The translations under genes and the position numbers were made by a program. Shown piece by piece: positions 1 to 5,234 of a stretch of DNA of 5,234 bases (within the stretch, counting starts at the first letter, position 1; the number at the start of each line of letters is the position of its first letter). Source of the stretch: Alphaproteobacteria bacterium (GTDB lineage Bacteria > Pseudomonadota > Alphaproteobacteria > Micavibrionales > Micavibrionaceae); assembly GCA_020442505.1 (NCBI GenBank), contig JAGRJZ010000010.1, forward strand, positions 1-5,234, read 5' to 3'. Under the pieces are notes generated by a model. That model saw only the letters and a list, made by a program, of their open reading frames with translations. It searched no databases and had not been told where the DNA came from.

Positions 1-857
1 ATCCCGACCGGTCCGCCCTGATAATGTTCGGCGATCACCGTCAGATAGCGTCGATCCATCGCGTCCAACCCCCGCTCGTCGACGTCCAGACGCTTCAGCG
101 CGTCGTCCGCGACCGTGGCCGTGATCGACTCCGCTCCGTCCGCATGGGCGAAGTCCCGCACCCGGCGGGTCAAACGCCCCGCGATCCGGGGGGTCCCGCG
201 GCTGCGCCGGGCGATTTCTCGCGCGCCGTCTTCGGTCAAGTTCATGCTCAGCAAACGCGCCATCCGCCGGACGATCACGCCCAGCTCGGTCGGGTCGTAG
301 AATTCCAGCCGCAGCGGAATCCCGAACCGGTCGCGCAGCGGCCCCGTCAAGAGCCCCGAGCGGGTCGTCGCGCCGACCAGGGTAAAAGGCGGCAGGTCGA
401 TCTGAACCGACCGTGCGGCGGGCCCCTCCCCGATGATCAGATCCAGCTTAAAATCCTCCATCGCGGGATAAAGTATCTCCTCCACGGCCGGATTGAGGCG
501 ATGAATCTCGTCGATGAACAGAACGTCGTGCGGCTGGAGATTCGTCAAAATCGCGGCCAGATCTCCGGCCTTCGCGATCACGGGGCCGGAGGTCGCGCGG
601 AATCCCACGCCCAGCTCCCGCGCCACGATCTGCGCCAAAGTCGTCTTCCCCAGCCCCGGCGGACCAAAGAATAACACATGGTCCATCGCCTCCCCCCGGG
701 CACGCGCGGCATCGACGAAGACCTGTAAATTCGCGCGAACGGGGGCCTGTCCGGTAAAATCGGCCAGTCTCTGCGGCCGCAAAGCGGGATCCTCGGGTCC
801 GTCCGTCTCCAGACGTTCTCGCGACAAATCCGGATTTTTTTGCACGGAAAGAGTCAT
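1..857 (-). CDS. ruvB: RuvB, Holliday junction branch-migration ATPase (C-terminus beyond window)
   Basis: RuvB is the hexameric AAA+ motor that, with RuvA, drives branch migration of Holliday junctions in recombinational repair. The 285 visible residues show Walker A GPPGLGKT (65-72), Walker B FIDEIH (114-119), sensor-1 GATTRSG (162-168), the arginine-finger region LRDRFGI (R175) and sensor-2 RGTPRIA (220-226). They end inside the winged-helix domain at the GGPVG motif. The family is about 340 residues, so some 50-60 are cut off by the window edge. The ATG at 857 is the only reasonable start, because an in-frame stop lies three codons upstream (864-866). The Shine-Dalgarno is poor: AGGT ends only 4 nt before ATG. 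It lies 73 bp downstream of sufB on the same strand with no terminator between, so readthrough is plausible. Neither ruvA nor ruvC adjoins its 5' side, unlike the usual ruvCAB order. Identity is secure. Confidence 0.97.
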   Translation of the reverse strand, partial: MTLSVQKNPDLSRERLETDGPEDPALRPQRLADFTGQAPVRANLQVFVDAARARGEAMDHVLFFGPPGLGKTTLAQIVARELGVGFRATSGPVIAKAGDLAAILTNLQPHDVLFIDEIHRLNPAVEEILYPAMEDFKLDLIIGEGPAARSVQIDLPPFTLVGATTRSGLLTGPLRDRFGIPLRLEFYDPTELGVIVRRMARLLSMNLTEDGAREIARRSRGTPRIAGRLTRRVRDFAHADGAESITATVADDALKRLDVDERGLDAMDRRYLTVIAEHYQGGPVG

Positions 858-865
858 AATGACCT

Positions 866-893
866 ATTGTCCGCAGTTTCGCGTCTCAATCAA
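866..893 (-). promoter_or_regulatory. Possible ruvB promoter in the sufB-ruvB gap
   Basis: On the minus strand, TTGATT (888-893) is followed after 16 bp by GACAAT (866-871). Each box matches 4 of 6 positions of the sigma-70 consensus. Transcription would begin around 859, giving a nearly leaderless ruvB message, consistent with its weak ribosome-binding site. The match is modest, and ruvB could instead be expressed by readthrough from sufB. Confidence 0.28.
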
Positions 894-930
894 GCCAATT
901 TTCGATCAAAATGCCGACGTAACAAGCGCG

Positions 931-2382
<1,452 letters not shown>

Positions 2383-2415
2383 GGAAAAACCCTGTCTTCC
2401 TTCGTTTCCGTTCCT

Positions 2416-2439
2416 AGTATAGGCGCACTGTACAAAGCG
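2416..2439 (-). promoter_or_regulatory. Candidate sufB promoter -10 with adjoining dyad (possible operator)
   Basis: A TATACT -10-like box (2416-2421, minus strand) lies 33 bp before the sufB ATG, predicting a leader of about 27 nt. Directly upstream, in the spacer/-35 zone, is a 16-bp imperfect palindrome (2424-2439, CGCnnTGTACAnnGCG). No good -35 box is present at 17 bp, which fits a promoter that depends on or is controlled by a bound regulator. SUF genes are commonly controlled by iron or Fe-S sensors (IscR, RirA, Fur/Irr), but this dyad does not clearly match a binding site I know, so the regulator is unnamed. Confidence 0.42.
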
Positions 2440-2461
2440 GATCAGGGAAAAACAAGGGAAA

Positions 2462-2537
2462 TGGGGCGGCCGATGGGGATCGAACCCACGACAACTCGGA
2501 CCACAACCGAGGGCTCTACCACTGAGCTACGGCCGCC
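2462..2537 (-). tRNA. tRNA-His (anticodon GTG)
   Basis: The minus strand folds into a full cloverleaf. It has a 7-bp acceptor stem GCGGCCG/CGGCCGC, a D stem GCTC/GAGC, an anticodon stem CTCGG/CCGAG with loop TTGTGGT (anticodon GTG), and a T stem GTGGG/CCCAT with loop TTCGATC. An extra G precedes the acceptor stem (G-1, base 2537) and faces discriminator C73 (base 2465), the standard bacterial tRNA-His identity pair. The 3' CCA is encoded (2462-2464). This supplies the only His isoacceptor normally needed to read CAU and CAC. It is transcribed toward sufB, and the two could share a primary transcript. Confidence 0.97.
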
Positions 2538-2553
2538 AGAAAACAGGATTGTC

Positions 2554-2583
2554 TTAGTACATCCGATCAGCGCGGCAGGTCAA
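2554..2583 (-). promoter_or_regulatory. Promoter for tRNA-His
   Basis: On the minus strand, TTGACC (2578-2583, 5 of 6 matches) is followed after 18 bp by TACTAA (2554-2559). The predicted start near 2547 leaves a short leader of about 10 nt before the tRNA, as is usual for stable-RNA genes. It begins 26 bp after the stop codon of the upstream small membrane-protein gene, so the tRNA need not depend on that transcript. Confidence 0.55.
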
Positions 2584-2609
2584 GTCTTTTTCGGCATACC
2601 CGCAGACAG

Positions 2610-2918
2610 CTAAGGGGGAGAAGGCGCAACAGCAACAGAAGGCGCTTGGGATGGGACCGGAGGCTCGGCTATCGCCAGCATCTCTCCCTCCCCGTCAGCA
2701 CGATAAAGCGGCGCGGACATCTCTTTCCACTGCGCCGCCGTAGGCGGCTGGTCCGCGTCAAAAGCCGTAAGCCCCATCTTTACGAGTCCACTCATTGCAA
2801 CAACAACAAGCCCAATTTTGCCGACATTCACAGCATATGCGACCATTTTTTTGTGGGCGCCCCTCAGCGCATCCGTCATCTCCGCGTAGTGAGCAAAATC
2901 ATTAGCAATTCCTGCCAT
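2610..2918 (-). CDS. Small single-pass membrane protein, unknown function
   Basis: I do not recognise this 102-residue protein. The start at 2918 (MAGIANDF) is chosen over an in-frame ATG at 2942 because a strong Shine-Dalgarno (GGGAGGTG) sits a few bases before it. A soluble N-terminal segment rich in charged residues (1-26) leads to one hydrophobic stretch at about 27-50, interrupted by Lys34 and Lys47. A polar linker with an AAQWKEM segment follows, then a Pro/Ala/Val-rich tail (84-102) ending in SPP. No signal peptide or cysteine is seen. A good ribosome-binding site and a consensus-like promoter argue that it is a real gene. The neighbours (tRNA-His downstream, a divergent HD-GYP gene upstream) say little about its role. 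A prophage-remnant or holin-like origin is conceivable but unsupported. Confidence 0.72.
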   Translation of the reverse strand: MAGIANDFAHYAEMTDALRGAHKKMVAYAVNVGKIGLVVVAMSGLVKMGLTAFDADQPPTAAQWKEMSAPLYRADGEGEMLAIAEPPVPSQAPSVAVAPSPP

Positions 2919-2979
2919 GGGACACCTCCCTTTTCTCGTCACAAATCTGTCATCGTAAGAACATGTTTATCCTACGCCG

Positions 2980-3008
2980 AATATACTAAAAACCGTTTAA
3001 AAAAGCAA
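2980..3008 (-). promoter_or_regulatory. Promoter of the small membrane-protein gene
   Basis: On the minus strand, TTGCTT (3003-3008) and TATATT (2980-2985) are separated by exactly 17 bp. Both boxes are close to the sigma-70 consensus and lie in AT-rich sequence. The predicted start near 2973 gives a leader of about 55 nt ending in the strong GGGAGGTG ribosome-binding site (2922-2929). Confidence 0.55.
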
Positions 3009-3046
3009 TTAAATATGAAAAATATCCTCGCCGCGCGACGGAAGAG

Positions 3047-3076
3047 TTGACAGACCGCGCCCAAGAGGCGTAAACC
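3047..3076 (+). promoter_or_regulatory. Promoter of the HD-GYP-type gene
   Basis: A perfect TTGACA -35 (3047-3052) is followed after 18 bp by TAAACC (3071-3076, 3 of 6 matches). Initiation about 7 nt beyond the -10 would fall at 3083-3087, at or just before the ATG. This would give a leaderless or nearly leaderless message, consistent with no Shine-Dalgarno at normal spacing. The -10 is weak, so the start position is inferred. Confidence 0.42.
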
Positions 3077-3086
3077 CGTCCCCGTC

Positions 3087-3761
3087 ATGACTCTTTACAC
3101 CGATTTGCCGGATCATTTCAACGTCGAAACGGATCGCGTCTTTCGGGACGAAATCCTTCCTTTTATCGAGTATGAGATTCTGGCGCTGGAAAGTTACGAG
3201 CGGGACCGTCCGGCCGACGCGACCTATATCTTTCACGAGCACATCCACCGCGCCGCGCGCGAGATGGAGCTGACGGCGCAGCATCTGGGCTGGTCTTCGG
3301 TCGTGTGCACGAATTTATATTGGGCGATGCTGCCGCACGACATCGGTAAACGGAAAATCGACGTGACGCTGTGGGATATGGAGGACAAGCCTTCTGACGA
3401 TATCAAAAACCTGCGCCGATCGCACACGGATCTGGGGCTGGAGATCGTCGAATCGGCGCTGGGGCATCTGACGCATCCGTTCATCGATTTGATGGTGGAC
3501 GTCATCGCCAACCACCACGAACATATGGACGGAAGCGGTTATCGCGGTCTGTGCGCGGACCAGCTTTCGACCCCCGTGCGGCTTGCCAGCATCATCGAAA
3601 GTTTCGACGGGTATCAGGTCTGGCGACCTCATTTCGGCGACCGGGATATTTCCACCGAAGGAGTCCTCAAACGGATGAGAGAGGAAAAAGCCGCACTTTA
3701 CGATATGACGTTGTTCGAAAAATTCGCTGCGATGAAACGGGGAGAGATTGAGTGTTCGTGA
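3087..3761 (+). CDS. Divergent stand-alone HD-GYP-type metal-dependent phosphohydrolase
   Basis: This 224-residue protein carries an HD-GYP-like domain, a family that typically hydrolyses cyclic di-GMP (or cGAMP) using two or three bound metals. Visible elements in order are an N-terminal acidic region (1-45), HEHIH (50-54), HDIGK (84-88), HTDLG (113-117), NHHEHMDGSGYRG (142-154), then RLASIIESFDGY (165-176) and RPH (180-182). The core histidines and HD pair are present. Two departures from the consensus stand out. GYP is GYR, and the aspartate of the usual ADVYDAL block aligns with Glu171. No receiver, PAS, GAF or membrane domain is attached, so any sensing must come from a partner or from short flanking segments. 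The ATG at 3087 is forced by an in-frame stop at 3048-3050. It has no proper Shine-Dalgarno; AGAGG lies 18 nt away. ssb follows after 99 bp, divergent from the membrane-protein gene. Activity on c-di-GMP is uncertain. Confidence 0.85.
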   Translation: MTLYTDLPDHFNVETDRVFRDEILPFIEYEILALESYERDRPADATYIFHEHIHRAAREMELTAQHLGWSSVVCTNLYWAMLPHDIGKRKIDVTLWDMEDKPSDDIKNLRRSHTDLGLEIVESALGHLTHPFIDLMVDVIANHHEHMDGSGYRGLCADQLSTPVRLASIIESFDGYQVWRPHFGDRDISTEGVLKRMREEKAALYDMTLFEKFAAMKRGEIECS

Positions 3762-3806
3762 GTCCCGAAATAAAATTTCCGCGTTAAAAACACTTTTTTT
3801 TCGCGC

Positions 3807-3829
3807 GTGAGCCGTTATAGTCGGCTCAC
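3807..3829 (+). promoter_or_regulatory. Perfect inverted repeat around the likely ssb -10 box
   Basis: GTGAGCCG (3807-3814) and CGGCTCAC (3822-3829) form a perfect 8-bp inverted repeat around the 7-bp centre TTATAGT. That centre contains a -10-like TATAGT (3816-3821), and a T-rich tract (3794-3801) occupies the -35 zone. A second copy of the right-arm edge, CTCACAA, follows at 3837-3843, 12 bp after the first (3825-3831). No U-tract follows on either strand, so it is not a terminator. A protein bound here would block the promoter. It is not the alphaproteobacterial LexA box (GTTC-N7-GTTC) or a CtrA site. Confidence 0.5.
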
Positions 3830-3860
3830 AATCCCACTCACAAAACAAGGACGGAACATC

Positions 3861-4352
3861 ATGGCTGGCAGCGTCAACAAGGTTATTCTTATCGGCAATC
3901 TCGGCGCGGAGCCGGACATCCGGATGATGCCATCGGGCGACGAGGTCGCGAATCTCTCCGTCGCGACATCGGAACGCTGGAAGGATAAAAACAGCGGGGA
4001 GCCCCGGGAAAAAACCGAATGGCACCGCGTCGTCATCTTTAACAAGGCGCTTGTCGGGGTCGCGAAGAGCTATCTTCACAAGGGCTCCAAAGTTTACCTC
4101 GAAGGGCAGCTGGAAACCCGCTCCTGGGAACAGGACGGTCAGAAAAAATACACGACGGAGGTTGTCCTTCGCCCGTTCCGGGGAGAACTGACCATGCTTG
4201 ACTCCCGCGGCCAGGGCCAGAGCGGCTTTGCTCCCCAGAACAACAATGGCGGTTTTCACGACAGCGCGCCCCAGGCCTCTTACGCAGGTGGTCCGGCCAC
4301 TGCCGCAAAACCTGCCCCGATCGACGAGCTGGAGGACGAAATACCGTTCTAG
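3861..4352 (+). CDS. ssb: Single-stranded DNA-binding protein
   Basis: SSB (163 aa) coats single-stranded DNA as a tetramer during replication, recombination and repair, and recruits partner proteins through its C-terminal tip. Residues about 5-113 form the OB-fold: NKVILIGNLGAEPDIR, then TEWHRVVIFNK, then GSKVYLEGQLETRSW. The DNA-stacking aromatics Trp40, Trp54 and Phe60 sit at the same positions as in E. coli SSB, and Trp89 lies near the fourth. A Gly/Gln/Asn/Ala-rich flexible linker (about 115-152) leads to the acidic tip ELEDEIPF (156-163), the canonical partner-binding end. The start at 3861 is preferred over an in-frame GTG at 3807, which lies inside the promoter dyad and would add 18 atypical residues. 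AAGG lies 10 nt upstream of the chosen ATG. The DUF2059-like gene begins 45 bp downstream with no terminator between, suggesting co-transcription. Confidence 0.98.
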   Translation: MAGSVNKVILIGNLGAEPDIRMMPSGDEVANLSVATSERWKDKNSGEPREKTEWHRVVIFNKALVGVAKSYLHKGSKVYLEGQLETRSWEQDGQKKYTTEVVLRPFRGELTMLDSRGQGQSGFAPQNNNGGFHDSAPQASYAGGPATAAKPAPIDELEDEIPF

Positions 4353-4362
4353 CCCCGGTAAC

Positions 4363-4372
4363 GTGTCGACAC
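4363..4372. repeat. 10-bp perfect palindrome between ssb and the DUF2059-like gene
   Basis: GTGTCGACAC is a perfect palindrome beginning 10 bp after the ssb stop. No T-run follows and it cannot form a useful loop, so it is not a terminator. It could be a protein site or chance. Confidence 0.4.
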
Positions 4373-4397
4373 ACCTGTTGAGAAAGGACATACAACC

Positions 4398-4886
4398 ATG
4401 ATCCGGTTCCTCCTGTTCGCTTTGCTTTTTCTGACGACTTTTCCCTTATACGCGCGGGCGCAAGAATCCGCCCCTGCGCCGCAGGAGAACGTCTCTGTGG
4501 ATCCGGGTCCGGCAGCAGATCTCGACCGCCGCCGGGCGCTTGCCCTGGAAATGCACGCGATCCGGCCCGCCGCGGACCAGGTCATGGCCGCTATCGCGGC
4601 GATGGCGGTGAACGTCCCCGAAGACAAACAGGCCGCCTTTGTCGAACAGTTACGCGGCGCGCTGGATTTCGACGCCCTGACGGCTTTGTCCGTCGACGCG
4701 ATGGTCGAAACCTTTACGACGCCGGAGCTCGAAAAAATGGTGGCCTATTTCGGCTCGCCAGAGGCCGCGAGCATCTCTGAGAAGCTCCCCGTTTATCAGG
4801 CGATCGTTGAACCCGAAATATCAAAAATGATCGACGAGGCCCTGATGATCAGCCGTACGGGCGCTGCGGCCACTGGGCTCGAATGA
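4398..4886 (+). CDS. Secreted DUF2059-family-like protein
   Basis: This is a 162-residue exported protein. Residues 1-21 are a classical Sec signal peptide: Arg3, a hydrophobic core from Phe4 to Leu17, and an A-R-A motif at 19-21 with predicted cleavage before Gln22. The mature protein begins with a low-complexity Pro/Ala segment (22-41) and is otherwise mainly helical. Residues about 96-145, with MVETFTTPELEKMVAYFGSPEA followed by SEKLP, resemble the DUF2059 pattern in which a phenylalanine-threonine-E/P-E-L turn precedes a helix and a Y/F-x-S-P motif. The biochemical function of DUF2059 proteins is unknown; a periplasmic location is expected. The start is supported by AAAGGA 9 nt upstream of ATG 4398. 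No cysteine is present, so it is not a lipoprotein. Placement 45 bp after ssb suggests shared transcription rather than shared function. The family call is from memory and moderately sure. Confidence 0.8.
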   Translation: MIRFLLFALLFLTTFPLYARAQESAPAPQENVSVDPGPAADLDRRRALALEMHAIRPAADQVMAAIAAMAVNVPEDKQAAFVEQLRGALDFDALTALSVDAMVETFTTPELEKMVAYFGSPEAASISEKLPVYQAIVEPEISKMIDEALMISRTGAAATGLE

Positions 4887-4917
4887 AGCTCCGTAGACGA
4901 AAGCATTGGCATTCTCA

Positions 4918-5007
4918 TCCCCTTAAAAAACCGGATGCATCTTGGCGCAGCCCCCCCTCGCGATCACGCGACCAAATAGGTAAATTTTTATCTAACTTTT
5001 AAGGGGA
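4918..5007. repeat. 11-bp perfect inverted repeat with 68-bp spacing
   Basis: TCCCCTTAAAA (4918-4928) is the exact reverse complement of TTTTAAGGGGA (4997-5007). In RNA the arms would close a domain enclosing the TCGCG/CGCGA mini-hairpin (4958-4971). In DNA they could be two copies of one protein site. Match length is above what I would expect by chance at this spacing, but the arms are low in complexity. Confidence 0.45.
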
Positions 5008-5073
5008 ATTAATTAATTTGTATGTAAAATATAAATATGAACGAAAGTTCCTCCTCACACACACAACCTATTC

Positions 5074-5102
5074 AACCGCCGCGCCCTGGCGGTTTCTTTT
5101 TT
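5074..5102 (+). terminator. Rho-independent terminator
   Basis: The stem AACCGCC (5074-5080) pairs with GGCGGTT (5088-5094) around the 7-nt loop GCGCCCT, followed by TCTTTTTT. It acts on the plus strand only, since no U-tract follows on the other strand. It ends transcripts entering from ssb and the DUF2059-like gene, or a short RNA from the AT-rich block, and separates them from tRNA-Arg. Confidence 0.85.
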
Positions 5103-5149
5103 ATGATCCCCGCAGAAGAACGAAATCAAGGAAATCTTACACGAAATAT

Positions 5150-5178
5150 TTGCCTTCCTCCGTGACATCTGTTATCTC
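5150..5178 (+). promoter_or_regulatory. Possible tRNA-Arg promoter
   Basis: TTGCCT (5150-5155) and TATCTC (5173-5178) are separated by 17 bp, giving 4 of 6 and 3 of 6 consensus matches. Initiation around 5185 would leave a very short leader before the tRNA. The upstream terminator implies a separate promoter is needed, but this match is weak. Confidence 0.28.
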
Positions 5179-5189
5179 ACTTCACTGAC

Positions 5190-5234
5190 GCGCCCGTAGC
5201 TCAGTGGATAGAGCGCTGCCCTCCGGAGGCAGAG
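5190..5234 (+). tRNA. tRNA-Arg (anticodon CCG), 3' part beyond window
   Basis: The 5' 45 bases of a tRNA are present: acceptor strand GCGCCCG (5190-5196), D stem GCTC/GAGC with loop AGTGGATA, and anticodon stem CTGCC/GGCAG with loop CTCCGGA, giving anticodon CCG (5223-5225). This reads the CGG arginine codon. The variable region, T arm and acceptor 3' strand lie past the window end. The GCGCCCGTAGCTCAGTGGATAGAG-type start is typical of bacterial tRNA-Arg. Confidence 0.93.

Larger units (their letters stand above)
4887..5189. other. 303-bp non-coding stretch between the DUF2059-like gene and tRNA-Arg
   Basis: I see no credible protein gene here. The stretch begins with ordinary GC-rich sequence and carries a C7 run (4951-4957) followed by a small TCGCG/CGCGA hairpin. 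A block of about 65 bp (4973-5038) then becomes strongly AT-rich. It contains AATTAATTAATT and a TATAAA box (5030-5035) that could serve as a -10. A rho-independent terminator follows at 5074-5102, then about 85 bp leading to the tRNA. It may be the long 3' untranslated end of the ssb transcript, or it may encode a short RNA starting near 5042 and ending at the terminator. Confidence 0.5.

Noticed and set aside
24..674. Open frame of 216 codons on the plus strand opposite ruvB
   Set aside because: It is an antisense shadow of the RuvB ATPase domain, with a low-complexity Arg/Pro/Gln-rich translation.
2919..2942. Upstream start at 2942 for the small membrane protein
   Set aside because: The eight extra residues would overlap the strong Shine-Dalgarno that serves the ATG at 2918.
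3781..3803. A-run/T-run pair after the HD-GYP-type gene as its terminator
   Set aside because: The stem would be almost entirely A-T pairs, with no GC-rich section before the T tract, so it is unlikely to terminate.
3315..4391. Open frame of 358 codons on the minus strand spanning the HD-GYP-type gene, the intergenic gap and ssb
   Set aside because: It is antisense to two well-identified genes, has no recognisable domain and no ribosome-binding site. Long mirror frames are common in GC-rich coding DNA.
4958..4971. TCGCG/CGCGA hairpin as a terminator for the DUF2059-like gene
   Set aside because: The stem is only 5 bp and no U-tract follows directly; the hairpin at 5074-5102 is far better.
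5037..5165. Possible 42-residue ORF starting in the AT-rich block
   Set aside because: It runs straight through the terminator stem and U-tract, has no Shine-Dalgarno, and its PPRPGGFFF segment is just the terminator read in frame.

Overview
The window looks like ordinary chromosomal DNA of an alphaproteobacterium. It is moderately GC-rich, SufB and RuvB have an alphaproteobacterial flavour (for example the G-R-L after the RuvB sensor-2 arginine), and most genes are housekeeping. The lineage call is a judgement from remembered family sequences, not a search. tRNA-His keeps the encoded G-1 and C73 that several alphaproteobacterial orders have lost, which hints at an early-branching or Rhodospirillales-like lineage.

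The left half reads leftwards. In order of transcription it holds a small one-helix membrane protein of unknown function (2610-2918), tRNA-His(GTG) (2462-2537), sufB (931-2382) and ruvB (857 to beyond base 1, C-terminus missing). sufB is the scaffold subunit for Fe-S cluster assembly, but sufC, sufD and sufS do not follow it. ruvB, the Holliday-junction branch-migration motor, is not next to ruvA or ruvC. A promoter-like -10 with a 16-bp dyad lies just before sufB, and a strong TTGACC promoter precedes the tRNA.

The right half reads rightwards from a 168-bp divergent intergenic region (2919-3086). It holds a compact, divergent HD-GYP-type protein (3087-3761), ssb (3861-4352), a secreted DUF2059-like protein (4398-4886), a 303-bp non-coding stretch and the 5' part of tRNA-Arg(CCG) (5190 onward). 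The non-coding stretch contains an 11-bp inverted repeat, an AT-rich block and a clear rho-independent terminator. ssb and the DUF2059-like gene are 45 bp apart and may share a transcript. ssb has a perfect 8-bp inverted repeat around its likely -10 box.

I see no mobile element, CRISPR array, defence island or obviously new multi-gene system. The points most worth checking are the divergent HD-GYP active site with a possibly leaderless start, the dyads at the ssb and sufB promoters, the detached sufB, the orphan membrane protein and the structured non-coding stretch at 4887-5189.
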